Assembly (NCBI RefSeq): GCF_028401385.1
Contig: NZ_JAQOMR010000001.1
Span: 312,501 to 376,500 of the forward strand
Origin: Marinicella algicola
GTDB taxonomy: Bacteria > Pseudomonadota > Gammaproteobacteria > Xanthomonadales > Marinicellaceae
Direction: 5' to 3'
Length of the DNA: 64,000 bases
Positions 57,595 through 64,000 of the stretch are shown here, piece by piece. Each line of letters starts with the position of its first letter. Position 1 is the first letter of the stretch. The notes below the pieces were generated by a model that was not told the origin of the DNA, did not search any database, and saw nothing but the letters and a program-made list of their open reading frames with translations. The translations under genes were made by a program, and so were the position numbers.

Positions 57595-58992
57595 ATGTCA
57601 GTCAATTTCGCAGCCTTGCTGTTCCTGGTATCAGCGGTTCTCTTCATTCTTGCGCTTCGGGGCCTGTCACACCCCTCGACCAGTCGCAAGGGCAATATGT
57701 ACGGCATGGTCGGTATGGCAATCGCCATCGGCACGACCCTGCTTCTGGCCAAGCCCGGCTTTTCGGCGCTGGTCTTCATCGTTCTGGCGCTGGCGATTGG
57801 CGGCGGCATCGGTGCCTATATCGCGCGCACCATTCCGATGACGGCAATGCCGCAGCTGGTTGCCGGGTTTCACTCGCTCGTCGGCCTTGCTGCCGTTCTG
57901 GTGGCCGCCGCGGCACTCTATTCGCCGGAAAGCTTCAATATCGGCGTGCCGGATGACATTCATCTCAGGGCGCTGATCGAGCTTGCGATCGGTGCCGCGA
58001 TCGGCGCAATCACGTTTACCGGGTCGATCATTGCCTTCCTGAAACTCGATGGCCGCATGTCCGGCAAGCCGATCCTGTTGCCAGCCCGCCACGTGATCAA
58101 TATCGCGCTTCTGGTCTCCCTTGTCGTGTTCATGGTGTCGCTTTCGGCCACAGCCAGCCCGATCCATTTCTGGCTGATCGTCATCGTCGCGCTGGTGCTG
58201 GGTGTTCTGCTGATCGTGCCCATCGGCGGTGCTGATATGCCGGTCGTGGTTTCGATGCTGAACTCCTATTCGGGTTGGGCTGCTGCCGGTATCGGCTTCA
58301 CGCTCGGCAATATGGCGTTGATCGTCACCGGTGCGCTGGTCGGCTCATCCGGTGCGATCCTGTCCTACATCATGTGCAAGGGCATGAACCGCTCGTTCAT
58401 CTCGGTCATACTCGGCGGTTTCGGCGGTGAGGCTGCTGCTGCTGGCGGCGGTGATCAGGTCGAACGCAACGTGAAGGCCGGTTCGGCCGACGACGCAGCC
58501 TTCCTGATGGAAAACGCCTCCAAGGTGATCATCGTGCCCGGATACGGCATGGCGGTTGCCCAGGCCCAGCACGCGCTGCGTGAACTGGCCGACCTGCTGA
58601 AAGAGAAGGGTGTCGATGTCAAATATGCCATTCATCCGGTTGCTGGCCGTATGCCTGGCCACATGAATGTGCTGCTGGCAGAAGCCAATGTGCCCTATGA
58701 CGAGGTGTTCGAACTGGAGGATATCAACTCCGAATTCGCGCAGGCCGATGTGGCCTATGTGATCGGCGCCAATGACGTCACCAACCCGGCTGCCCGTGAT
58801 GACAAGACCTCATCGATCTACGGCATGCCGATCCTCGACGTCGACAAGGCCAAGACCTGCCTGTTCGTCAAGCGTTCGCTTGGCTCAGGCTATGCCGGCA
58901 TTGACAACGAGCTGTTCTACAAGGACGACACGATGATGCTGCTTGGCGATGCCAAGAAGATGACCGAGGACATCGTCAAGGCGATGGGTTGA
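57595..58992 (+). CDS. pntB: NAD(P) transhydrogenase subunit beta
   Basis: Membrane domain plus NADP(H)-binding domain III, 465 residues, uninterrupted. Membrane signatures are TIPMTAMPQLVAGFHSLVGLAA and GGADMPVVVSMLNSYSGWAAA with the proton-path residues. Domain III has VIIVPGYGMAVAQAQHAL (NADP loop) and VDVKYAIHPVAGRMPGHMNVLLAEA, with IGANDVTNPAARDD near the C terminus. It couples proton entry to hydride transfer from NADH to NADP. It ends the pnt operon and is followed by a terminator. Confidence 0.98.
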   Translation: MSVNFAALLFLVSAVLFILALRGLSHPSTSRKGNMYGMVGMAIAIGTTLLLAKPGFSALVFIVLALAIGGGIGAYIARTIPMTAMPQLVAGFHSLVGLAAVLVAAAALYSPESFNIGVPDDIHLRALIELAIGAAIGAITFTGSIIAFLKLDGRMSGKPILLPARHVINIALLVSLVVFMVSLSATASPIHFWLIVIVALVLGVLLIVPIGGADMPVVVSMLNSYSGWAAAGIGFTLGNMALIVTGALVGSSGAILSYIMCKGMNRSFISVILGGFGGEAAAAGGGDQVERNVKAGSADDAAFLMENASKVIIVPGYGMAVAQAQHALRELADLLKEKGVDVKYAIHPVAGRMPGHMNVLLAEANVPYDEVFELEDINSEFAQADVAYVIGANDVTNPAARDDKTSSIYGMPILDVDKAKTCLFVKRSLGSGYAGIDNELFYKDDTMMLLGDAKKMTEDIVKAMG

Positions 58993-59020
58993 CCGGTTCT
59001 TGCCGAATGAGTGTTTCTGA

Positions 59021-59055
59021 CGCCCTGGCCTTTTGAAGAAGGCCGGGGCGTTTTC
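59021..59055 (+). terminator. Rho-independent terminator of the pnt operon
   Basis: CGCCCTGGCCTT at 59021-59032 pairs with AAGGCCGGGGCG at 59039-59050 over 12 bases with one G-U, followed by TTTTC. Confidence 0.92.
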
Positions 59056-59134
59056 ATGTCTGAAAGGGTGGTTGAGGGAACCTCTGCCAGGGGGCAGGCG
59101 TTCAACTTCGACGATTGATCATGAGGAAATTGAG

Positions 59135-59908
59135 GTGAAGCTTGTTCGCACGATGTCTGCGCTCCCGTTGCTCGTCGCTTTATGCGTTTCAACGATGAGT
59201 CTCGACATGCCCGAAAATCCGCCCGTACCGGAACAGCGCCCCGATGACCTCGCGCCAACTGCCGCCGATGATGAGGCCAAAGCAGCGGAACCTGCAGAAG
59301 AAGTGGCAGAGCCAAAGGCACCTGCTGACCCCGCGCCCCCGATGGAAGACGACGGTGCATTCAGCCGCTGCACCGCGGCCCTGACGGCGCTCGGCGTGGA
59401 ATACGAGGTGTTGGAGACCATCGATGATCCCGGCAGGTGCGGGGTGGGACGGCCGCTCAATGTCATCATGGCGCTTGAGGGCGTGCCGCTGGAACCGGCC
59501 GGAACGATGCGGTGCAAGACGGCGCTGTCGCTTGCCCGATGGCTTTCCGGCTATGTCGGGCCTTCAGCGGAAATCGCCTTCGGGTCGGGCACCAAGTTGA
59601 CAGAAGTCCGACAGGCCTCGACCTATATCTGCCGCAACCGCAACAGCCGTTCCGATGGCAAGATTTCCGAACATGCCAAGGGCAATGCCGTTGATATCCG
59701 CTCGCTGACATTTTCGAACGGTGAGACGGTCGACATGGTGCCGCGCAAGGAGGATGGCAGCTTCACCGGCGCCTTCCAGCGCACGGCAAGCGCATCCGCC
59801 TGTCTGTTCTTCTCGACGGTTCTCTCACCCGGCAGCGACGCGACCCATCAGGACCACATGCACCTCGATGTCATCGAGCGCAGCCGCGGGTATCGCTATT
59901 GCCGCTGA
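59135..59908 (+). CDS. Extensin-like family protein
   Basis: Secreted protein of 257 residues with the Extensin-like C-terminal domain, related in fold to D-Ala-D-Ala metallopeptidases. GTG 59135 has a GAGGAAATTGAG site upstream and gives KLVRTMSALPLLVALCVSTMS, a signal peptide; ATG 59153 is the alternative. Residues about 20-75 are an acidic Pro/Ala/Glu linker. The domain runs from FSRCTAALTALGVEYEVLE to the C terminus with ISEHAKGNAVDIRSL and HQDHMHLDVIE, holding the His and Asp positions of the metal site. Role in the cell wall is inferred. Confidence 0.85.
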   Translation: MKLVRTMSALPLLVALCVSTMSLDMPENPPVPEQRPDDLAPTAADDEAKAAEPAEEVAEPKAPADPAPPMEDDGAFSRCTAALTALGVEYEVLETIDDPGRCGVGRPLNVIMALEGVPLEPAGTMRCKTALSLARWLSGYVGPSAEIAFGSGTKLTEVRQASTYICRNRNSRSDGKISEHAKGNAVDIRSLTFSNGETVDMVPRKEDGSFTGAFQRTASASACLFFSTVLSPGSDATHQDHMHLDVIERSRGYRYCR

Positions 59909-59909
59909 T

Positions 59910-60272
59910 TCAGGTCTGGAGCCAGGTGATGGCTGCATCTTCCTGTTCGGGCTCGAAGACCTTCACTTCGGCGTGGAACAGCATGCCGAACATCTGGACA
60001 GCCTGGGCGAAGCCGCGATTGTCGCTAACAATGGCGATGTTCTTGAAGTTCAACGGTTCGGAGCGCCGGAACGGCTGGCCGCCCATGGCGGAACCGATAT
60101 CAGAGCCGGCGAAGTCCGTGGCTGTGACCAGCATCAGCCGCAGGCCATCATCGACGGTGCTGCGCTTTTCGAGCGCCGGCAGCAACTCGTTCTGATAATC
60201 GCTTGCGCTCAGCGCGTTGTGGATTGTGAAGCCGATGATGTTGTCCGGCAGGTCTTCGATCTTTTCGAGCAT
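59910..60272 (-). CDS. SpoIIAA-like (STAS/CRAL-TRIO-type) protein
   Basis: A 120-residue protein with the SpoIIAA-like fold: LPDNIIGFTIHNALSASDYQNELLPALEK at the N terminus, RLMLVTATDFAGSD in the middle, FKNIAIVSDNRGFAQAVQMFGM, and ends FEPEQEDAAITWL. Members are small cytosolic proteins, often stress-linked, of unsettled function. It converges end to end with the extensin-like gene (two bases apart) and is divergent from the DUF2325 gene across a region with an 11-bp inverted repeat. Confidence 0.85.
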   Translation of the reverse strand: MLEKIEDLPDNIIGFTIHNALSASDYQNELLPALEKRSTVDDGLRLMLVTATDFAGSDIGSAMGGQPFRRSEPLNFKNIAIVSDNRGFAQAVQMFGMLFHAEVKVFEPEQEDAAITWLQT

Positions 60273-60379
60273 GTAAGGCCTCCATTTTGCGTTGTTTTAG
60301 CGCGGGTCGTTCGACAAGGCCAGTGAAAGAAGTTTGATCGCTTTCCATGGCGATGTAGCCGCTTCGTATCCACCTGCTG

Positions 60380-60435
60380 ATAAAACATGAATAGGCCAGT
60401 CATATTTATACTTTACCTTTTTTGTCATGTTTTAT
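60380..60435. promoter_or_regulatory. 11-bp inverted repeat in the SpoIIAA-like/DUF2325 divergent region
   Basis: ATAAAACATGA at 60380-60390 and TCATGTTTTAT at 60425-60435 are perfect inverted copies 34 bases apart, in the 210-base gap between two divergent genes. A regulator contacting both arms, or a looped pair of half-sites, is plausible. Confidence 0.5.
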
Positions 60436-60482
60436 AATGTCCTCCTGTCATCAATGAAACGGCGAAGGCCGGGAGGGTGAAA

Positions 60483-60884
60483 ATGGCGAAGAAAAACAAG
60501 CGCAAGTCGGCCAGGAGCAATTCAGGCCAGCAACAGCAGGATGTGACCCTCGTTGCCGAGGCGCCGGAAGGTCTCAGCGGCCGCAGTTTTCTCTATGTCG
60601 GCGGGCGCGATTGCCGGGTCGCCCACCTTAAGGCGGTGGCCGATGATTTCGGCGCCGAGCTTTTCCATCATGACGGCGGGTTGCGCGAAGCCGTATCACG
60701 CATCGACAGGGTGTTGCCATCGGTCGACTGTGTTTTCTGTCCAATTGACTGTATCAGCCATGACGCCTGTGTGCGGGTTAAAAGCGGCTGCAAGAAGTTC
60801 AAGAAGGCCTTTATTCCGCTGCGCAATGGTTCGAAATCCTCGCTCGAGCGCGCGTTGCAGACCATGAGCGAGCGCAAGAATTGA
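60483..60884 (+). CDS. DUF2325 domain protein
   Basis: A 133-residue protein. The basic N terminus KKNKRKSARSNSGQQQQ is followed by the DUF2325 core beginning FLYVGGRDCRVAHLKAVADDFGAELFHHDGGLRE, and then DCVFCPIDCISHDACVRVKSGCKKFKKAFIPL. The paired His-His-Asp-Gly and the cysteines (CVFCPIDC, HDAC, SGC) suggest a redox or metal role, though the family function is unknown. GGGAGGG precedes ATG 60483. Its stop is immediately next to the stop of a candidate convergent mini-gene. Confidence 0.87.
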   Translation: MAKKNKRKSARSNSGQQQQDVTLVAEAPEGLSGRSFLYVGGRDCRVAHLKAVADDFGAELFHHDGGLREAVSRIDRVLPSVDCVFCPIDCISHDACVRVKSGCKKFKKAFIPLRNGSKSSLERALQTMSERKN

Positions 60885-61094
60885 TCAACGGCCTTTATAA
60901 AGGCACGATGGGGGCTGATCGGGCTGCACCGGGCATGCGGATGCGCAGGTCTGACACTGTGCGGGGTCAACCGGTCTCTTGCAAAAGAGCAATCGGCCGA
61001 CATCCTCGATTTCCCCGTTCCTGAATTCAAAACACTGGCAGGTGAGGGCCGGCGTCCAGCCACGGTGATTGACCTTGCCCGCTGGCGAAACCAC
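60885..61094 (-). CDS. Candidate small cysteine-rich protein
   Basis: I do not recognise this one. A 69-codon frame, opened by GTG 61094 and closed at 60885, encodes a protein with eight cysteines, including TCQCFEF, LLFCKR and QCQTCASACPVQPD; the C-x2-C-x3-C-P pattern resembles an iron-sulfur or zinc site. Its stop abuts the DUF2325 stop with no gap. The codons end mostly in G or C in the way of neighbouring genes, which supports coding, but no clear ribosome site precedes the GTG, and the frame continues 5' into the HmoA-like gene's antisense. Treat as a candidate only. Confidence 0.35.
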   Translation of the reverse strand: MVSPAGKVNHRGWTPALTCQCFEFRNGEIEDVGRLLFCKRPVDPAQCQTCASACPVQPDQPPSCLYKGR

Positions 61095-61130
61095 ATTATT
61101 CCCGAGAAAGAAACGGCCTGAGGTGCTCAC

Positions 61131-61445
61131 ATGTATGTTGCGATGAACCGGTTTAAAATTGCCATCGGATCCGAGAAAGAATTCGAAGCCGTCTGGAAAG
61201 GGCGCGATTCGCGGCTTTCCGAGCTCGCTGGCTTCATCTCCTTTCATCTTCTGAAGGGCAGGACTTTTGATGACGACGGCTACACCCTCTATGCCTCGCA
61301 CACGCTCTGGGAAAACGAGGAAGCCTTCGCCGCCTGGACCAAATCGGAACAGTTTCGCGACGCCCACAAGAACGCCGGTGAGCGCAAGGTGAACTATCTC
61401 GGCCATCCTGAGTTCGAAGGGTTTACCAGCGTCGAGGGGGCCTGA
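61131..61445 (+). CDS. Antibiotic biosynthesis monooxygenase (ABM/HmoA-like) domain protein
   Basis: A 104-residue dimeric alpha-beta barrel protein of the ABM superfamily. It begins YVAMNRFKIAIGSEKEFEAVW, has the aromatic region ISFHLLKGRTFDDDGYTLYASHTLWENEEAFAAW, and ends in KVNYLGHPEFEGF. Relatives include heme-degrading HmoA/IsdG-like enzymes, whose Asn-Trp-His triad is only partly recognisable here (N7, W67, H64 region), so heme degradation is a hypothesis. It overlaps closely with the next gene: the VOC gene starts right after its stop. Confidence 0.8.
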   Translation: MYVAMNRFKIAIGSEKEFEAVWKGRDSRLSELAGFISFHLLKGRTFDDDGYTLYASHTLWENEEAFAAWTKSEQFRDAHKNAGERKVNYLGHPEFEGFTSVEGA

Positions 61446-61814
61446 ATGTCTGATCCGGCCAATATTGCCGTATTACCGGTTCTGCCGTCTCTCGATCTCA
61501 ACGAGACCAAGGCGTTCTACAGCGAAAAGCTCGGCCTGTCGGACGTGGTCCACGAGGCCGATAACTATCTCATTCTGAGACGGCCGGGGATCGAGCTTCA
61601 CTTCTGGCTGACGGACGACCGCTCTCTTTGCGAGAACACCTCAGTCTATATTCGCGGCGGCGGGGTCGAGGCGCTCTATTCAGAGTTCTCGATGCGCAAG
61701 ATCGTGCATGAACGGGGCTTTGAGGAGCGCGAATGGGGCATGAAGGAATTTTATGTCGATGACCCGCATGGCAATCTGCTGCGGTTCGGGCGCATTCCCG
61801 GCGCGCCGGAATAG
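61446..61814 (+). CDS. VOC family (glyoxalase/bleomycin resistance-like) protein
   Basis: A 122-residue vicinal-oxygen-chelate protein with two beta-alpha-beta-beta-beta units: AVLPVLPSLDLNETKAFYSEKLGL with LILRRPGIELHFWL, then VYIRGGGVEALYSEF with EEREWGMKEFYVDDPHGNLLRFGRIP. The D-P-x-G-N-L-L motif is characteristic. Metal-site residues (His in LHFW, Glu in KEFYVDD) are suggestive. Similar genes are annotated as bleomycin resistance proteins, but the substrate cannot be inferred. It starts directly after the ABM stop. Confidence 0.87.
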   Translation: MSDPANIAVLPVLPSLDLNETKAFYSEKLGLSDVVHEADNYLILRRPGIELHFWLTDDRSLCENTSVYIRGGGVEALYSEFSMRKIVHERGFEEREWGMKEFYVDDPHGNLLRFGRIPGAPE

Positions 61815-61826
61815 GCCGCAGGTCGA

Positions 61827-62194
61827 TCACCCCTTGCGCGCCGGCATGAAGGCGGTGATGGCAACAAGCAGCCAGCTTGCGATCACCGATGTGCCGCCGA
61901 TAGGGGCGGCCATCGGGAAAAACCGAAACCGGCATAGTTTCGGGCGGCCAGATCGCCGGCAAAGAGGGCCGTTCCAAAGATCATCATGATGCCCGCCGCC
62001 AACGCCCCCATTGTTCGTGACGACAGGATTGCAAGGCCGATCAGGGCCGGGCCATTGGCAAGGCATATGAGAGCGGCGGAAAGCAGCACGGCGCTGTCGC
62101 CGTGATAGGAGGCAGCTGCCAGCATGATCCCGGCGGCACCTGCGAGGCCGCCGAAAAACAGCAATATGCGGGCGGAAAACGTCAGGTTGTCCAT
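61827..62194 (-). CDS. DUF423 membrane protein, one frameshift
   Basis: Four-helix membrane protein of 122 residues after repair. The first three helices are ILLFFGGLAGAAGIMLAAAS, AALICLANGPALIGLAIL and ALAAGIMMIFGTALFAGDL. The frame breaks in the five-A run (plus strand) at 61918-61922; six would continue GFGFFPMAAPIGGTSVIASWLLVAITAF, the conserved DUF423 end with APIGG. Function unknown. It starts only two bases after the truncated hemoglobin stop, so the two form a unit. Confidence 0.87.
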
Positions 62195-62196
62195 GG

Positions 62197-62589
62197 TCAG
62201 GCCTTGTTCTGCATGTGGTAGGCAAGCTTTTCGATCGGCGGCATGATGATCGCTCTGAGCTTGATGTCAGGCACCGTCTCTTCCAGCGCACGGCGGAAGC
62301 ACAGCAGCCACTCGTCGCGCTCCTCCGGCCCGATCGCTGCCGGCATGTGGCGCATCTTGAGCCGCGGGTGCCCATGCTTTTCAACATAGATGGGCGGCCC
62401 GCCGAGATAGCCTGTCAGATAGTCGCGAAATTTTGCCTCGGATCCGGTCATATCAGTGGGATGAATTGCCCGGCAATGCGCGGCTTCCGGCATGCTGTCC
62501 ATCAGTGCGTAGAAACGATGGGCAAGCCGTGCGACCGCATCGCTGCCGCCAATGGCCTCGTAAAGGCTGATCGTTTCCTTTGCGTTCAT
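62197..62589 (-). CDS. Group II truncated hemoglobin
   Basis: A 130-residue two-over-two globin. It begins AKETISLYEAIGGSDAVARLAHRFYALMDSMPE, the typical group II opening, and carries YLTGYLGGPPIYVEKHGHPRLKMRHMPAAIG, with the proximal heme histidine in the HGHPRLKMRH block and the conserved Trp near the G helix (DEWLLCF). ATG 62589 matches the family start; an upstream in-frame ATG at 62649 adds 20 non-family residues. Likely cytosolic, binding oxygen or protecting against nitric oxide; inferred from family. Confidence 0.9.
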   Translation of the reverse strand: MNAKETISLYEAIGGSDAVARLAHRFYALMDSMPEAAHCRAIHPTDMTGSEAKFRDYLTGYLGGPPIYVEKHGHPRLKMRHMPAAIGPEERDEWLLCFRRALEETVPDIKLRAIIMPPIEKLAYHMQNKA

Positions 62590-62633
62590 CGCACCATGCC
62601 CGGATCGTTCCACTTCATTCCGATGTAACCATT

Positions 62634-63397
62634 TCAGGTGGCGATGCAATGCAGCGATACACCTTTTTCCGTCAGGACCGCACGCTGCGCGGTGTCGAGT
62701 TCGTCACCGGTCAGGACCGCACTGAAGGTCTCAAGCCCGGTGAGGAAGTGCAGGCCCGGGCGGCCGAATTTGGTGTGGTCGACCAGAAGCACGCGGCGTT
62801 CCGCGCCTTTTACGATCAGCCGCTTGGTCTGAACCACTTCGGGGTCCTGATGAAATGCCTCGCCCTCATAGATCGCAGACGCGGAGATGAAGCTGATGTC
62901 AGCCCTCAGTCCGCGAAGTGCATCTTCGGTCAGTAGCCCGAAAAACCGTTGAATTTGCGGCTGTACTGACCGCCAAGTGCCATCAGTTCGATCCCGGCCA
63001 TTCCGGCGAGTTCGGAAATAACACTCAGATTGTTAGATATAACAGTCAGCGGCAGCCGCTGGGGAAGGTGGGCGGCGAGGTTTGCGGCGGTCGAGGAATC
63101 GTCGATCATCAGCGTCATGCCGGGCTCGATGAATTCGGCTGCTGCTGCAGCGATCCGCGCCTTCTCGCTGGCTGCCATCTTCTGGCGGTAGCGGAAATCG
63201 GCCTGAAACATCGCAGAGGACTGAACGGAAGCGCCGCCCCGCACCTTTCGCAACTGTCCGGAAGCTTCCAGCTCATCGAGGTCGCGATGCACCGTCATCT
63301 TGGAAATACTGAAGCGCTGGCTCAGTTCCTCCACGCTGGCATTGCCGCGTTCCATCAGCAGCGCCATCATCGCCGCCCGTCTTTCGTCCGCTCTCAA
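62634..63397 (-). CDS. DeoR family transcriptional regulator, one frameshift
   Basis: Sugar-responsive regulator of 254 residues after repair. The helix-turn-helix is NASVEELSQRFSISKMTVHRDLDELEASGQLRKVRGGA at residues about 19-56. The DeoR sensor domain starts YRQKMAASEKARIA, with the sugar-phosphate loop LMIDDSSTAANLAAHLP. The frame breaks at the five-A run 62941-62945, where six would join RKFNGFFGLLTEDALRGLRADISFISA. The C terminus has LLVDHTKFGRPGLHFLTGLETF. Divergent from the class II aldolase gene, so a role in sugar-phosphate regulation of it is likely. Confidence 0.87.
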
Positions 63398-63644
63398 AGC
63401 TCTGTCCTAAATCCGATGTTTCCGGAATTTTGATATAACACCATAGTTTACGGTATATATCACATATAAAAACGATTAAAATAACAATTAATATGATAAT
63501 TATAAAATAATTTTGTGATTTTCTGTTCCCGCTGTATCATTGTTGAAGAATTAAGTCATTCGCGCCGGAAACGGCTTGACGCTTGGCAAACACATTCAGG
63601 CCCACGTCGGCTATGGCGTTGGTCAGGCAACAGGAGAATTTGTT
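63398..63644. promoter_or_regulatory. AT-rich divergent region between DeoR gene and aldolase gene
   Basis: A 247-base gap with a markedly AT-rich core (about 63430-63540), in contrast to the GC-rich surroundings. It includes an inverted repeat AATTAT-AAA-ATAATT at 63498-63512 and several short A/T runs, likely promoter and operator DNA for both genes. I cannot assign individual -35/-10 elements. Confidence 0.5.
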
Positions 63645-64000
63645 ATGGCACGGGTTACCTTGAGGCAATTGCTCGATCACGCAGCCGAATACGGCTATGG
63701 CGTGCCGGCCTACAACATCAACAATATGGAGCAGGGCCTGGCGATCATGGAGGCCGCTCAGAAGACCGCATCGCCAGTGATCATCCAGGCAAGCCGCGGC
63801 GCGCGCGCCTATGCCAACGACTTGATCCTTGCAAAACTGATCGACGGGCTGGCCGAACTCTATCCCGACATTCCGCTGGTGATGCATCTCGATCACGGCA
63901 ACAGCGAACCGACCTGCATGACGGCGATCCAGTACGGCTTCACCTCGGTGATGATGGACGGTTCGCTGAAGGCCGATGGCAAGACGCCGTCCGATTACGC
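63645..64000 (+). CDS. Class II fructose-bisphosphate aldolase, 3' end outside window
   Basis: Zinc-dependent aldolase of the Calvin-cycle or gluconeogenic subtype. Only the first 118 residues are present: [40 protein letters not shown], then [17 protein letters not shown], and [30 protein letters not shown]. The HLDHG motif holds a catalytic Asp and zinc-binding His of the class II family. AGGAGA at 63632-63637 precedes ATG 63645. It is divergent from the DeoR regulator. The reading frame is clean up to the window end. Cleaves fructose 1,6-bisphosphate to triose phosphates, or a related sugar bisphosphate. Confidence 0.92.
   Translation, partial: MARVTLRQLLDHAAEYGYGVPAYNINNMEQGLAIMEAAQKTASPVIIQASRGARAYANDLILAKLIDGLAELYPDIPLVMHLDHGNSEPTCMTAIQYGFTSVMMDGSLKADGKTPSDY

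Overview
The window is a GC-rich chromosomal segment of an alphaproteobacterium, most likely Rhizobiales/Rhizobiaceae. Gene content and order support this: waaA-lpxK; hemC-hemD-mitofilin-like-hemY opposite tsaD-gpsA-yciI-EVE; sdhCDAB; an Omp19-type lipoprotein; zapE; mdh-sucCDAB-lpdA; xerC opposite an acyltransferase and priA; atpHAGDC; and an aa3-oxidase subunit IV gene beside pntAA-AB-B. The family assignment is an inference from gene order and recalled family sequences, not from a search.

Layout. 1-2.7 kb: lipid A/Kdo genes and a GNAT acetyltransferase. 2.8-6.3 kb: ppa, yggT, an MFS exporter, a glutamine amidotransferase and a TerB-like gene. 6.4-11.4 kb (minus): a heme-precursor cluster, hemC, hemD, a COG4223 inner-membrane protein and hemY. 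11.4-15.4 kb: tsaD, gpsA, a small lipoprotein, YciI, EVE and a methyltransferase. 15.7-32.3 kb: the TCA block (sdhCDAB, zapE, mdh, sucCDAB, lpdA) with two LysE-type exporters between sucB and lpdA and a cytochrome b561 after it. 32.4-38.6 kb: an EamA transporter, a small secreted protein, xerC, an acyltransferase, priA and a small membrane protein. 38.8-43.8 kb: the F1 ATP synthase operon. 43.9-50.8 kb: a GGDEF-EAL protein, a WD40/CobW pair, a LacI regulator, a 2-hydroxyacid dehydrogenase and a MarR regulator with a divergent membrane gene. 50.8-55.4 kb: a PuuD-like amidotransferase and a TRAP transporter whose binding-protein gene converges on its two membrane genes. 55.7-59 kb: oxidase subunit IV and transhydrogenase. 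59-64 kb: small accessory genes, a truncated hemoglobin, a DeoR regulator and the start of a class II aldolase gene.

The genes together describe central aerobic metabolism: acetyl-CoA oxidation through 2-oxoglutarate, succinyl-CoA, succinate and malate, electron entry at complex II, NADPH balance through transhydrogenase, and ATP synthesis. Heme precursor synthesis and envelope biogenesis lie alongside.

The dominant anomaly is technical. More than 40 one-base frameshifts, nearly all losses in short homopolymer runs, interrupt about half of the genes, including essential ones (atpA, atpD, sucA, mdh, lpxK, priA). Restoring one base per site gives full-length proteins with family-typical ends. 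I read this as uncorrected sequencing or assembly error, not gene decay, and annotate the repaired genes across each break.

I found no tRNA or rRNA gene, CRISPR array, insertion sequence or prophage, and no convincing new multi-gene system. The best biological leads are regulatory palindromes (MarR twin operators, the mdh upstream palindrome, sites before dctP and lacI, and in the spoIIAA/DUF2325 divergent region), the inverted TRAP layout, and a cysteine-rich mini-gene at 60.9-61.1 kb.
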